DNA from: Pogonophryne albipinna
Lineage: Eukaryota; Chordata; Actinopteri; Perciformes; Artedidraconidae
NCBI GenBank assembly: GCA_028583405.1
Contig: CM053256.1
Coordinates: 23,657,325 to 23,721,324, forward strand
DNA length: 64,000 bases
Direction: 5' to 3'
Part shown: one piece after another, positions 30,046 through 41,400 of the stretch
Layout: every line of letters begins with the position of its first letter
How positions within the stretch are numbered: position 1 is the stretch's first letter
Program-made: the position numbers and the translations under genes
Notes under the pieces: generated by a model
The model's database searches: none
Told to the model about the DNA's origin: nothing
Seen by the model: the letters and a program-made list of their open reading frames with translations, nothing else

Positions 30046-31320
30046 CTAAGCTACCTTGCACAGACTTGAGTCCCCATGGATCCAGTAGCAGATCTGGGCA
30101 TATTTGAGGGGTGTTATCCTGACCGCCACGTTGTAATCCTGCTGCATCCCGTTCCCGTTAACATCGACCCACTGGTGCCCAGAGAAAACCCCGATGATCT
30201 TCCTCGTCCACTTCTTCTTGCCTGGCTCTTTGAGACGGATGTAGATTCCGGAGCCACTGGAGCCCGGTTTGGCATCGCAGTATTGGTACAACAAATCCTT
30301 TGATTCATCAGAGACGGAGCAGAATCGGTACACCAGGTTTCCAGGACGGTCATCATCGAAGCCAGAGAAGTGGATCCTCCCAGCAGGAAGCTTCTTCACA
30401 GAGGGGATAACTCCCAGATCCATGTACTTGACTTTAGGTGCTTTCTTCAGCTCCAAAACAGCATAGTCATAATCTGCAGTCAGTCCTTCAGACACACCTT
30501 TGAACCAGCCCTTAGGCACCTGGGTCTTCTTGACCCCCGTCCACCTGAAGGAAGGTTTCCCCGATTCTGCACTTCGTCGACTGCGGCTCTTTCTTCCTTT
30601 CCCTTTTCCTTTACGGTCTCCTTTACCATCGTCCCCTTCCTTCTCTTGCGCTTCCTCTTCATCTTTGTCTCCCTTTCTCCTTTTGCCCTTTCCCCGCCCT
30701 CCTCTACCTTTGCCTCCCTTCCCTCGTCTGGACTTCTCCTTTAGAATACCGACTCGCAGCTTCTGCACCCCATCTAGATAGTCCTTCCCGTCATGGATGC
30801 AGTGGGCAGCAGTCAGAACATGTTTAGGCGACACAAGAACCCCAGAACATCCTGTGGAGATCTTCACAGAGGTGGAGAAGGGATATTTGGTGGAGAACTG
30901 CTTATCAGAGATGGTGAAGCGGGTATCAGTGCCGTACACCTCGCGTTTTTGCCGGGACCTAGATGAGACGTTTTGGGACAAGGAAGCAACCTCATTCAGG
31001 CCCTGCACAGAAACTGAGGTAAACGTGCGCGTACCATTCTCATAGACCGTCTCGTAGGACAGGAACTGCTCCAGGTCATCCAGAGAGGAGGCAGGAAGGC
31101 GACGCTGACACTCGATCCCACAGGTCCCACTCAGCTGCGCCTGAGGATGCGCTGAAAAGTTTGGACTGCTTAGAGGGACAGTGTGTCTTTGCCTTACCAG
31201 AGGCACCTTCCACTGTGGCCAGGTATACTCGTCGTCAACTGCATTCTCCTCAGCAGCTACAGCCAGCACCACAGCCAGCACCGTCACTGGGAGCAACACA
31301 CACAGGGGAATGGGGCCCAT
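30046..31320 (-). CDS. prss35: Prss35, secreted trypsin-like serine protease homologue, 424 aa
   Basis: Single coding exon. The start chosen is the ATG at 31320 because it opens a signal peptide (MGPIPLCVLLPVTVLAVVLA) and lies just after a consensus 3' splice site (tttttttag near 31339); the longer frame to 31404 runs into intron. A furin-like RQKR site is at residues 123-126. The S1 domain has TAAHC with His173, DYDYAVLEL with Asp285, and KPGSSGSG with Ser355. A highly basic Lys/Gly/Arg-rich insert of about 55 residues (195-250) marks PRSS35 rather than PRSS23. The C-terminus VRITPLKYAQICYWIHG is diagnostic of the PRSS23/35 pair. Mammalian PRSS35 is called inactive because Thr replaces the catalytic Ser; here Ser is present. 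Stop TAG at 30046-30048. The order between snap91 and me1 supports orthology. Confidence 0.94.
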   Translation of the reverse strand: MGPIPLCVLLPVTVLAVVLAVAAEENAVDDEYTWPQWKVPLVRQRHTVPLSSPNFSAHPQAQLSGTCGIECQRRLPASSLDDLEQFLSYETVYENGTRTFTSVSVQGLNEVASLSQNVSSRSRQKREVYGTDTRFTISDKQFSTKYPFSTSVKISTGCSGVLVSPKHVLTAAHCIHDGKDYLDGVQKLRVGILKEKSRRGKGGKGRGGRGKGKRRKGDKDEEEAQEKEGDDGKGDRKGKGKGRKSRSRRSAESGKPSFRWTGVKKTQVPKGWFKGVSEGLTADYDYAVLELKKAPKVKYMDLGVIPSVKKLPAGRIHFSGFDDDRPGNLVYRFCSVSDESKDLLYQYCDAKPGSSGSGIYIRLKEPGKKKWTRKIIGVFSGHQWVDVNGNGMQQDYNVAVRITPLKYAQICYWIHGDSSLCKVA

Positions 31321-32076
31321 TGTTAAATTGGGGCGGGCTCTAAAAAAATGAAGAGAAAAGAAGAAGACATAAGGACACTTTGTAGAAGAAGTTGAAAGAA
31401 ACAAGATTCATAGCTGTTGTGTAACTTGGAATAGCAATGTCAGTTGGTCAACCACTTGGGTCGTAAAAAATGTGTCTCAATTAATTGTCCAGACATATTT
31501 ATGTGTTGTAAAGACAATGAATCTTTCCTACATTTAAATGGTACCCTGATTTTTCGTCTTGCACCTACATGAGAATCACATTTTTATTTTTTAGTGAGAC
31601 GTCTTGACACCTACTGTATTGGATTGACTGCCTTTACATTCAGTAGAGATATTCATGGTGCTCAGAGGATGAATCTTACTGACTTAAGTGAAGCCTTAAC
31701 TTCTCATCTATCGTAACAAAGAGGTCAACATGTTCACTTATCATGCTAAATAGATCCATATGTACCAGATGGAATACCATTTCATTTGGTACAGACATTC
31801 ATTACTGCCAGAAGATGAACCCTAATAGTCCTATGACATTTCCTCAAGCCTACTATGAGGTTGACACTCGTGTTTTTTGACTGGAATTTCTCGATACTCA
31901 GATTTGTACACACTGGTACAAACATTCATGTGCCCCTCTGGATAAATCGTAATCAGTTTAGTGATGACATGACTTTTTCCTCTGGTGTTGTCATCAGAGT
32001 CTTAACCTTGATGATGTAATCCAGGCAATAACATGACAATTTGAACAAAACAGCATATAATCACCCCGCCTTTTAA

Positions 32077-32894
32077 AGGTCCCATGACATGGCCATTTCT
32101 ACTGATCATAATTCCATTGTTGAGGTCTACTAGAATAGATTTACATTGTTCAATGTTCCAAAATCCCATTGGTTTCTCATACAGCATCTCTGTATAGTAT
32201 GTGTATTCACTCTGTCCTAAACGGCTTGTTGGAGCTCCTGCCCCCCCCCCCCCCCCCCCCCCGCCTCCCTATGAGCCCACTGTGCTCTGATTGGTCAGCT
32301 CGCCCACTCTGTTCTGATGAGTCCACCACCGTTACAGCGGAACATCAGTGATTATGTGTTACAATGGCGTTAGCAACCAGAAAATGACACCAGCAATGAT
32401 AAACAGATGAGAATGCTGCGTGGGGTCTGGGTGCCGTGTTGGCGGGACGTTGCGGGGCTCGCTGCTCCGCCCTTTGAGGCTCGAGGAGCGGACAGTGTGA
32501 GCTGGATTACTGGTGTCGTTTCCTGGTTGCTGCATGGGGTCTGTGAGACAGCGAGACACCGTGGAACTCAGCCTGAGCACACACACACACACACTCACAG
32601 CCGCGGCTGAGAAAAGATAAGGCTGAGTGAGCGTGTGTGTGTGAGGAGCTCCGCGGATTGGTCACTATGACCGTTACGTCACTATACTCAGGAAGTAAAC
32701 AATGGAAAAAGAGAAATCTCCAACGAGGCGTTCTGGGGCAGCATAGACAGGTCTTTTCTGTGTAAGAGTTTTACTCGCTACAGGGTGTACTTTGAGAGTT
32801 TGTGACTTTGCAGACCGTTTACATGCATAAAAACCTTCATAACACACAAGGGGAGGGGTAGCCTAATAACCAGAAAAGCATGTCATGGGACCTT
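32077..32894. mobile_element. TTAA MITE, copy 3, in the prss35 5' intron
   Basis: Begins AGGTCCCATGACATGGCC, ends GCATGTCATGGGACCTT, with TTAA on both sides (32073-32076, 32895-32898). Length about 818 bp, with a C run at 32240-32261 and a short ac run near 32580-32593. Shares ctctgattggt, aagtaaacaa and tttacatgcata blocks with the copy at 61.8 kb. Confidence 0.78.
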
Positions 32895-35195
32895 TTAAAG
32901 TTTCTAAAGATATTGCTTCTGACTACCTTCAATTTAGTCTCGTTTGGAATCTTAAATACGATTTACAAAAACCCAACATGTGGACTTGAATTGAGAAGGT
33001 TTTGTATCCTATGTCCAGGTCTACAATCCAGGTCCTTGACAATATAAACACAGATGCATGTATGGCCACATGGAGGCAGCATAGTCCAACATATTAGAGA
33101 CACCTACATGGTCCAGAACTCTAGACTATCATTAGGGCGTCTCAATACAGTCCGGTTTTTAAGAGCGTTCCTCAAAGTACTCAAGTTTGCAGGAAAAACA
33201 AATGGCCATTATAGCACTCTGTTAAATATATAAAACATTTCTCTAGAGTTGATACATTAGCTTTGTGGTTGAGAGGAGATTTATTTCCTCTGAGTCTTGC
33301 TGAAGGCTGCGGCTAGAGGGAAGGAGAGGATGAACACTGATCCTCTGAACGAGCTGAGACAGTGGCTTGGAGGTTCGCCACAATGGTTAACCTTCCCCCT
33401 TCAGTAATGACCATATCTGGTTTCCTTAGCTACACTCCATTCCTTGTCATGCGTACAAACAAAATAGAAACATATAGATGTGGGCTGCGGACAGCCTACT
33501 GGTTCATGCTTCTACTGTATGCGTGTGAAGTTGCCAATAATTCTGAATAGATTCAGCAGACCATCACGACAGCTTCATTTCGTCAGCATGGCTGTGGTGA
33601 TGAAGTCACGCGGGCCATTCCAAACTCAAGGAGAGAAAATCATTTGGATGCCTATCATTGAGGAGCATTGCGGCAGGACTGCAAACCCAACAGTTCATTT
33701 CCTACAGAAGTCCAGAGTGAAAAACCACAGTGATCGCATACATTCTGGCTGTGTGAGGGGCTTCAATGGTGTGTGACAGACATGTTGACATTTTGGGAGT
33801 CCAGATGGAGGACAAACCATCGGGGGGGCATCTTATATTGGCTTGAAAGTCCACAGACACACATTTTCTTTCAATTAGTTGTTATTGCAGTGTGGACACA
33901 AGACTGTGCTGGGTTTGGCAAAGCTCCAAAAGACTTAACTGACAGGAAGAATGTACAGCATCATATCAATGCATCAGAGAAACTGCTCAAATCCAGTTTT
34001 CTTTGTTGAAAATACCAATAATAACCTCTTCTTTTTAGGTTGAAAGAAAGTGCATTGCCATCCAACTGCAAGGAGACTATTTGTCTTAAGTTTACCACAG
34101 TGTCCAATAAACCATATAGTGGCCGACATCTAACCAGCCCCAAACAGACGGTCATAAAAAACAAGCCCACAAGAACTGTTAAACTGTGTCAATAAATGAG
34201 AATACAAAAATGACCCTGCTCAACTTCCAACCTCCCACTGCATGACTTAGAGACACGAAAAGCCTGCAATTATTCAGCAAAGAGGGGAAACTGATATGCT
34301 GCCATGATGAGTCTTGGTCACAGAAGGCGCTCATTTGAACAATTTTCCACTGCAGTCAGCTGAAAGAGGAAGCTGTGCCCCCTGCATCCCTCAGCGGGGG
34401 GAGCCACAGGAAGAGCCAGAGGCCCCCATAAGGCAAAGTGACCAAAGGATGGCGCTGTGGAGCAAATGTCCGTCTCCAACTCTGTAAGCTTGGCTCATCG
34501 TCTAGTTAAACATCACGTTTAATAAAAAAGGATTGTTTCATTCATTTCAACTTTTTTTTTCACCACGTCTACATCTCAAGCATAGAGTTTCAATTCAGTG
34601 TAACAAGCACGAAACCTGACACTTTAAGTAACATGAAGAAAATACTTTTAGATGCAATTCTAAATATTTGACACAAGATCTGAGGTAAGTCTTTCCTTAT
34701 TCCCAAATATCACAGTTTTCATTGTAAAGCAAATGAATAGCCCATTAAGTTATATATATTTAATGAAATGTAAAAAAAAAAAGGAACAACTGTAATGCCA
34801 TATGTTACACCATCGCGACTGCAAGTGGAAAGAAGTGGGACAATGTGTTTAGATTAGAACATTATTTAAACAAATAGCAAACTGTTTTATTTCGGATTTA
34901 CGGATTTTAAAAAGTCTGTTAAAATCAATATAGGTCTATTACTGTTAAATGCCTTACATAAGGAATATTTTGCACCACTTAGGCTGCAAAATCCGATTAA
35001 ATGTCTCAGAAAGAAATCATTAAAGTTCACCACAAAAACAGAATAAACAATCCAAACAGAAATATATCAATAGAAATGAATGACAACATAGAAATATGAA
35101 ATGGACAATAAAAAACTAATAAATAACACAGCTCCTTCCCCCATGGTTCAATCAACAGATCTCCATAACTTTTCAAAATGACAATGGCTTCCTAC

Positions 35196-35400
35196 CTGCT
35201 TGCATCCGAGTGATGGACAGGCCAAATCCGCAACGTATTGTTTGTTTTCCCGAGAAATATACAAATATGATCCCACTAGAAGACAAACGGGTGTTACTGC
35301 ATCCTCCCGGTATCAGCAGGGCGACGATCCCTCCTCCTCATTGCTGCCTCTGAGAGAGAGTCGCGGCCGGGACGCTGCGCTCAGGCTGCATTTGATGCTG
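35196..35400 (-). other. prss35: Probable non-coding first exon / promoter region of prss35
   Basis: On the minus strand a splice donor reads gcaagcag|gtaggaa with its exon side at 35196. The region immediately upstream (35290-35400) is the only CpG-rich tract between 32.7 and 46 kb. A 5' intron of about 3.85 kb to the acceptor at ~31339 would result. Human PRSS35 also has a non-coding first exon. The transcription start is not determined. Confidence 0.5.
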
Positions 35401-35470
35401 AGGAGGGAGGAGGGAGGAAGGGAGGAGGAAGGGAGGAGGAAGGGAGGAGGAAGGGAGGAGGGAGGGAGGC
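35398..35470. repeat. Purine tandem repeat (ggaggaagg)n
   Basis: About 70 nt of ggaggaag/ggagggag units next to the proposed prss35 promoter. On the minus strand it is a pure pyrimidine tract. Confidence 0.8.
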
Positions 35471-35639
35471 AAATCTGAAAAGATTTTTTTTTTTTTACTT
35501 GTGACAAAAGCTGTTCCCATATGGGTGGGGCCAAACTAAGCGATTTGGGTAAAGGCTGAATTGGGTGCAGTCAGTGGGGAGGCAGTGGGGCGGTGTGCGG
35601 GTGGGCAGCATGCAGCAGGGTGCATCCCAGCCTGGCAGG

Positions 35640-38189
35640 AGAAAGAGGGAAAATAAAAATGAAGGAATTAGTTCTACTGCTTCCTACAATAGAATCTGAG
35701 GCCTCTCCATTGTGAGCCATGCAAGCCTCAACATCTGCAGCACTTTTATTCTACAATCTCATGTTCTCAGTCCGGTGAAGTGCAAACACCAGTGGGTGTA
35801 TGTATCCAACTTTAGTCTGTACTAAATAACATTAATGTGATAATAGTTCATAAAGAAAATATCAATTTCAAGGTGTTTTGGTTACAAGGGGATTGCAATG
35901 CTTTACATTGAGAAAATGTTAGCAATCCTTTTTATTAATAGTAAAAAAGGTGTAGTAAAAGACCACAGGGGCTTAGAACCGTAAACCTAGGGCCAGAGAT
36001 TTCAAGATGAATCTGATTTGGGCCACATGTACAGGATCAGATTGAGGGAAGAGCATCCAAAGCATCACTTGTTTCTCTAATCGTTATGGTTTCCTGTCAA
36101 ATATACTGTAGATTTTGAACTGTTGAGGTTTCTAACAATTATTTAGGTCCAACAATCTGAGTAGCCTTCGAGAAAAGTGCCAGAAGACATATTTGCATTT
36201 TATGTCCTTTGCTTAAAAAAACCGAATAATAACTATCAAAAATACATAAAATGTATCCTTACCTGTCAAATTAAAATGCATATTTATATATATATATATA
36301 TATAAATATATTTCCCACTGAAGTATACTCAAAGTGTTAAATAATTGACATTAGCAAAATAGAGACAGTAAAGTGTAAGTGGCTCAAAGTGTTATCAAAG
36401 TTGAATACATTACTTCATGTGTAACAGGGTGGAATGTAGACGGTGCTCCAGACATAGCTTCATATTGTGGGAGTACAGGCAACATCTCTGAAACCATTGA
36501 CAACTGCCTATAACATCGACATGTATCAGTGAGTCTAGTCCTCACATCAATCATTTGGTCCATTGAGAGTATAACTATATATCATCATTAAATACTTGTC
36601 TTACAGAAACCATGGGGCACGTTATCTGAGACGTTATCTGAGACGTCTAATCTGACACCTTGTCAACATTTATCGTCTATCTCTCAACTTTACAAGAGTT
36701 GGAGTCATTCAATGTCTTTGTGGCGGGGTGGTCGTTTTTAAAGGCAGAGCCACCCAAATACCAAAAATGCCTGACAACGCCACCTCGGGAATTTCGCCCT
36801 AGGAGATATTTAATTTACACCTCAGAAATAAGAAGGCTCTACAAGTTTGTGACTGACACAAGACAGAGACGTGGTTCAATTATAATGAAAAAAGTTTAAC
36901 AGTTTATTTCAAAATGTCAATCACATTTATTTGTTTATTCTTGGTAAAACTTTATATAGAAAATTACTAAAAATCAATGAGGGGGAAAAGGGGAGTGGGC
37001 AGATGCCAGCCAGGGGGAGGCAGGCTAACAGGGCTGTGTCCCTTACCCACCACCGGTACTCACTTCAAACCAAAACTCACTGCAAATCAAAACTCACTAC
37101 AAACTGTGTCCCAGTGCTCCTACCACTACAAGCCGTGAAGGGAATCAGACTGTGTGCCTAGCCTCCACCACTAGCTGGCTCCAACTCCACTACAAGGGGC
37201 AAAGAAACAACAAATGAGTATACAGCAGAAGAAACAATTATCCAGTTGGTCCAAACGAGCAAACTGTAAAATACACTAAAATCCTAAATATAAGACAGCA
37301 AAACTAAATTGAAACAAAAATCTAACTCAAGCAACACCTAACTGTAGCAAAACCTAACTGTGGCAAAACAGCAGCTGATACCACCTAGTAGGAAAAACAC
37401 GTTGTACATTAGATTACAATACAGAAGTACATTTAAATCTTTTAACTTGGGTAATTATACATTTACCACTACTCAGTATGATTACTAAATTACTAAGCAG
37501 GGCCAGGGGGGAACAACACATCCCTCCAGGTTAACAGGCATCACACTTGGCCAAAGAAACACCAGGTGGACCAGGATACAAGCTGACAGTAGGCTAATAA
37601 AAAGGAATGTAATTCAGTGCTAATATAAGATGCACATGAGGAATATTAAGTTGCTGATCAAACATGACAACAGTATCTGACAATTTACCCTTAAGGTGAC
37701 CATGTGGCAACAGGCAGGCAGCAAACGAACCAAAGGCTGCCATGATGCCACAGGTGCCTCAAATACCCCTGAGTTAATTAGGAGTTGGCTCTGGGGGAGG
37801 AGTTGACCTATAGGTGATGGTGAGTTCAGTGCCTAGAGATGAGTTCGGGACAGTTACCTGAACCCAGTGTTCCTGCTACATCTTCAAACCAGGGTCTAGG
37901 TGTGAATGCTCACTGACACCTTGCCCCTCTGATTGGAATACTCTGATCCGCTTGCTGCCTCCTCTCTGTAATAGGAATCACTTTTCTGTTTAGTCTTTGC
38001 ATTATGTTAGATCAGGAGAGGGGTGGGGGGGTGGAAGAGAGTGATGATACACATCTGGCTCAAGAGGGAATGAGGAGTTCAGGATGTCATTGGGATTCGA
38101 AAACTGATCTTAGCTTAATCACTTCTGTCAGTCACTTTGATTTACAGCAGGAATTACACCGATTCCAACAAATGAGTTATGAAATTACA

Positions 38190-38190
<1 letters not shown>
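35640..38190. other. Intergenic, no gene recognised
   Basis: Contains a short (ta)n at 36287-36304 and a composite stretch at 36700-37560 with repeated aactcactacaaa-type units (37060-37100) that looks transposon-derived. I could not define its ends. No coding exon is supported. Confidence 0.4.

Positions 38191-38195
<5 letters not shown>

Positions 38196-38272
<77 letters not shown>
38196..38272. repeat. (TG)n microsatellite
   Basis: Uninterrupted TG dinucleotide run of about 38 units. Confidence 0.97.
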
Positions 38273-38273
<1 letters not shown>

Positions 38274-38439
38274 GTACATTGCACATTGCACATCCTTGGG
38301 ATCTTAACAAGTAGGCTTGCATGATTACTCATCAATAGTCAGTGTATTAACTTCCAGCATGAAGCTCAGCATTGTGTTGCTGTGGACGGGGTCAGAAGCA
38401 CAACATGTTTCAGCAACCTAAAAAGTCACAATCAGTTGA

Positions 38440-41400
38440 AATGTACAGTATTTATATAATATTTTCAAGCATTACTTTGCTGTCAGAAAACCCTTTCTGA
38501 CGGTGGACAGAAAGTAATATATGCTCTCTTCAAAACAACCAGACTACAATGAAAAACAACGTAATTTCCCTCACAGAACATTGAAGTTGCTGGTCTACTG
38601 CTGCCTTGATTGGTCGTAGTTTGTGTTATTTGGTTACTTTGATGTTTTGAAAGGTTAGTTTGGATTCAACAAAGAGATTACACAAACAAAAATAAAAACA
38701 AGCTTGATCAATCTAGGCAGCAGTAGACAAAATCCTCAAATGACAGCAAATCGGTAGACCAGCATCTTCCATGTTGTGGAAGGTAACATAAAGTTTCATC
38801 TCAATAGAGTCTGGTGGGTTTGAAGAGCACACAGATAATGGCTTTAGTTATCTAGTGCTGTCTGATGGGAAGGTAACACAGCTAAATATGTGGCTAAAAT
38901 ATGATTGAATGGCTGAATGTACAGAATATGGATGAGTAACTCATACAACCCCATTTCAAAAATCCAAACTATCCCTTTAATATTTTCTAATCACAATCAG
39001 TTAGAATAAGAGCTAGATGTTTCTCTCTGTCCCGCTATCTCTGGGTGTGGTCCTGAATTATCCTTTGGGATTTGCATGTTAATGCAACAAACTTAACTCG
39101 GGGAGATTGACCCGTAATTGAAAACACACCGCAGGGACTGTAAACATACAGAAGACCTTTTCATAGTCACACTCATATTAAGTTAAGCAGAGGGCCACAC
39201 AGACTGAGGGAAAACATTGTGCATGTGACATCACCCGTAGCTTTCTGAAGGGACGTTTTGATGCTGAATGAGGGCTCCCCGTCCACCGCCATCATTTTTA
39301 AATTACTGCAGCCACAATATCAAAATGATTTAGGCAACAAGCCGGTAGGAGAAGAGGAGGGATTAACATGTTGCAACCATTTCACACAGCTAAACAAGCC
39401 CCCTCTGAGACCCTGATGGATTGTGGAATAGACTTTGGATACTTGGAGAAAAGAGGTATTTTTGTTAAACTTCACAGAGTCAGAGTTCTCATGGAGAATA
39501 CATCTACTGGTCATTGGAGAAACAACAGCATTAGACTCTTAAAGGTACCCTGGGGAGTTTGTAACCTTCAGCACTCTGTAATGGTGGGTCACTGTTTCAT
39601 TAGTCGTGCATGAGGATGCGCATACTGTAGATGTGCACACTGGTGACGGAATAAACTTGCAAAACGTCTCACACTTTTCCAATGATCTACAGGTGGTAGT
39701 ACTGTTGGGAATGCGGGAATAGGGAAGCCAAGGTAGAGAGGAAGGCGATTGCTAGTACCTGAATAATTAGATGGATAAATAAACAATGCAGGATTAAAGA
39801 CACTTGATTGACTTTCAAATATGTTATGAGGAAGGATACTGAACATACATGTTACTGTTATTTCCTTAAAAATAACCCGGCACCTTTAGGCTGGGCATCT
39901 TTCACTTTGGGTCAACTCACTATACATTTAAATCAGCCTTTCTTATCAGCCAGAATCCAATATTTGTATGCTTACACTGGTATCAATTGACTGGTGACAA
40001 CATGGCTGCTTATTGTAAACACGGATCCCCTAGTCATCCTCAAAAATGTAAAATAACTCCTGAAAAAGGCACAGATGGGAAATAAAGGAAGGAACATGTA
40101 ATATAGAGCCACAGATGCCTTAATGATATGAACAACATGGTATTTTCAGTTTAGTTTACATGACAGCAAAGACTTATTCAGTACTATATTTTTTATCTCA
40201 AACTTCACTTCAAATGACAACTCATCTGGTAGAAATATGTACCTATTCTAAATGTAGTCAAGTGTACAGTGTCATCTAGGCCTTTGCTAAAACACTTGGC
40301 CATGGAGTCATGAGCTGGTTAGTTGAAATCTGAATGGTTGCCAAACTGATCTTTTTTCCCACACTTTCTTCTTGTGACCATAACACACGTTATTGGGCCA
40401 GGTGCAAAGTATCCATGCTCCAGGAATTCTTTTGTTGGATTTTGTCTGATGAGTTGACTCAAAAAACATGTTGTATTTATATTGCTCCTCTTCTCTAAGA
40501 GGCTACTCAACATACCAACCCCATAACAAACTTTGACCAATGTTATCACAACCATCACAGATCCATGCTCCTGTCTTCAGTTAAGCTCAAGGTCAAAGGT
40601 CACATAAGTGGAGTGAAACAAGAGAAAGAGAGATGTCTATGCTCTCAGCCCTGTGGCTTCCAAATAGAAAAGCAGTGAGTGATATTTCTGGTCGGGGCTC
40701 TGCGGTGTGGATAGAGAGGCTTTTGTGCGGGGCCGTCACACCCTCACAGGAAGTGCTCCCTTTGCACTCTGCTGTGGTAGAAGGATGCTTATAGGTGGGG
40801 GCTAAATTCAGGAATTTCATTAGATGTGTTTGGGTGTAGTGGATGAGACCTTGCCCTCCTTCAAAGCAGTAAACCAGTCAATGGGTTCGTAAATGGGATA
40901 CAGGTACTAGTTTTGAGGTTAACTTTCATCCTGCTGTGTACCCTAACTCCAAATATCTCAAAATGCTTCTGGGTAGTTCTTATTCTGTATTATTATTTTT
41001 CAGGGACAGTGAGCTCCAAGAATTAATACAAATTGAACAAACCCATTTTTTATTTTAGAGAGGCTATTGGTGCTTGAAAACTCACACATTTTAGTAGCTC
41101 AAATATAAATATTCCTGTTCAATAATCACATCCTCTTGAGCATTTACTATACAAATGAGCTTTTACTTTACTCAAGTCTAAGATTAGGACAAAATCATAT
41201 CCTAGGTAGTGGACAAAAAGTACAGAATTTAAAATATGCTTATGGTTCTTGTGCATGGCCGTTTTAAATGGCTAGATTGTTCCCCCTTAAGAAATGTCAA
41301 CAAAGCGGTTAGTATCTACCAAGACCCCAGGAAGTGCGCCGAATGCTGAATTTTCATGGTACTACAACTCTTATGTCTACCATGAATGTCTGTGACGTCA

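Noticed and set aside
30370..30744. 124-codon plus-strand frame
   Set aside because: Antisense of the prss35 coding exon, created by its purine-rich insert.
31321..31404. Upstream in-frame extension of prss35 to 31404
   Set aside because: Would put 28 non-signal residues before a clear signal peptide and crosses a strong 3' splice site; treated as intron.
36700..37560. Possible degraded LTR element
   Set aside because: Looks repeat-derived, but I could not find paired ends, a target duplication or coding motifs, so no element is called.
38196..38272. CRISPR-like or satellite array
   Set aside because: Simple TG microsatellite; no spacer structure, and the genome is clearly a vertebrate nuclear one.
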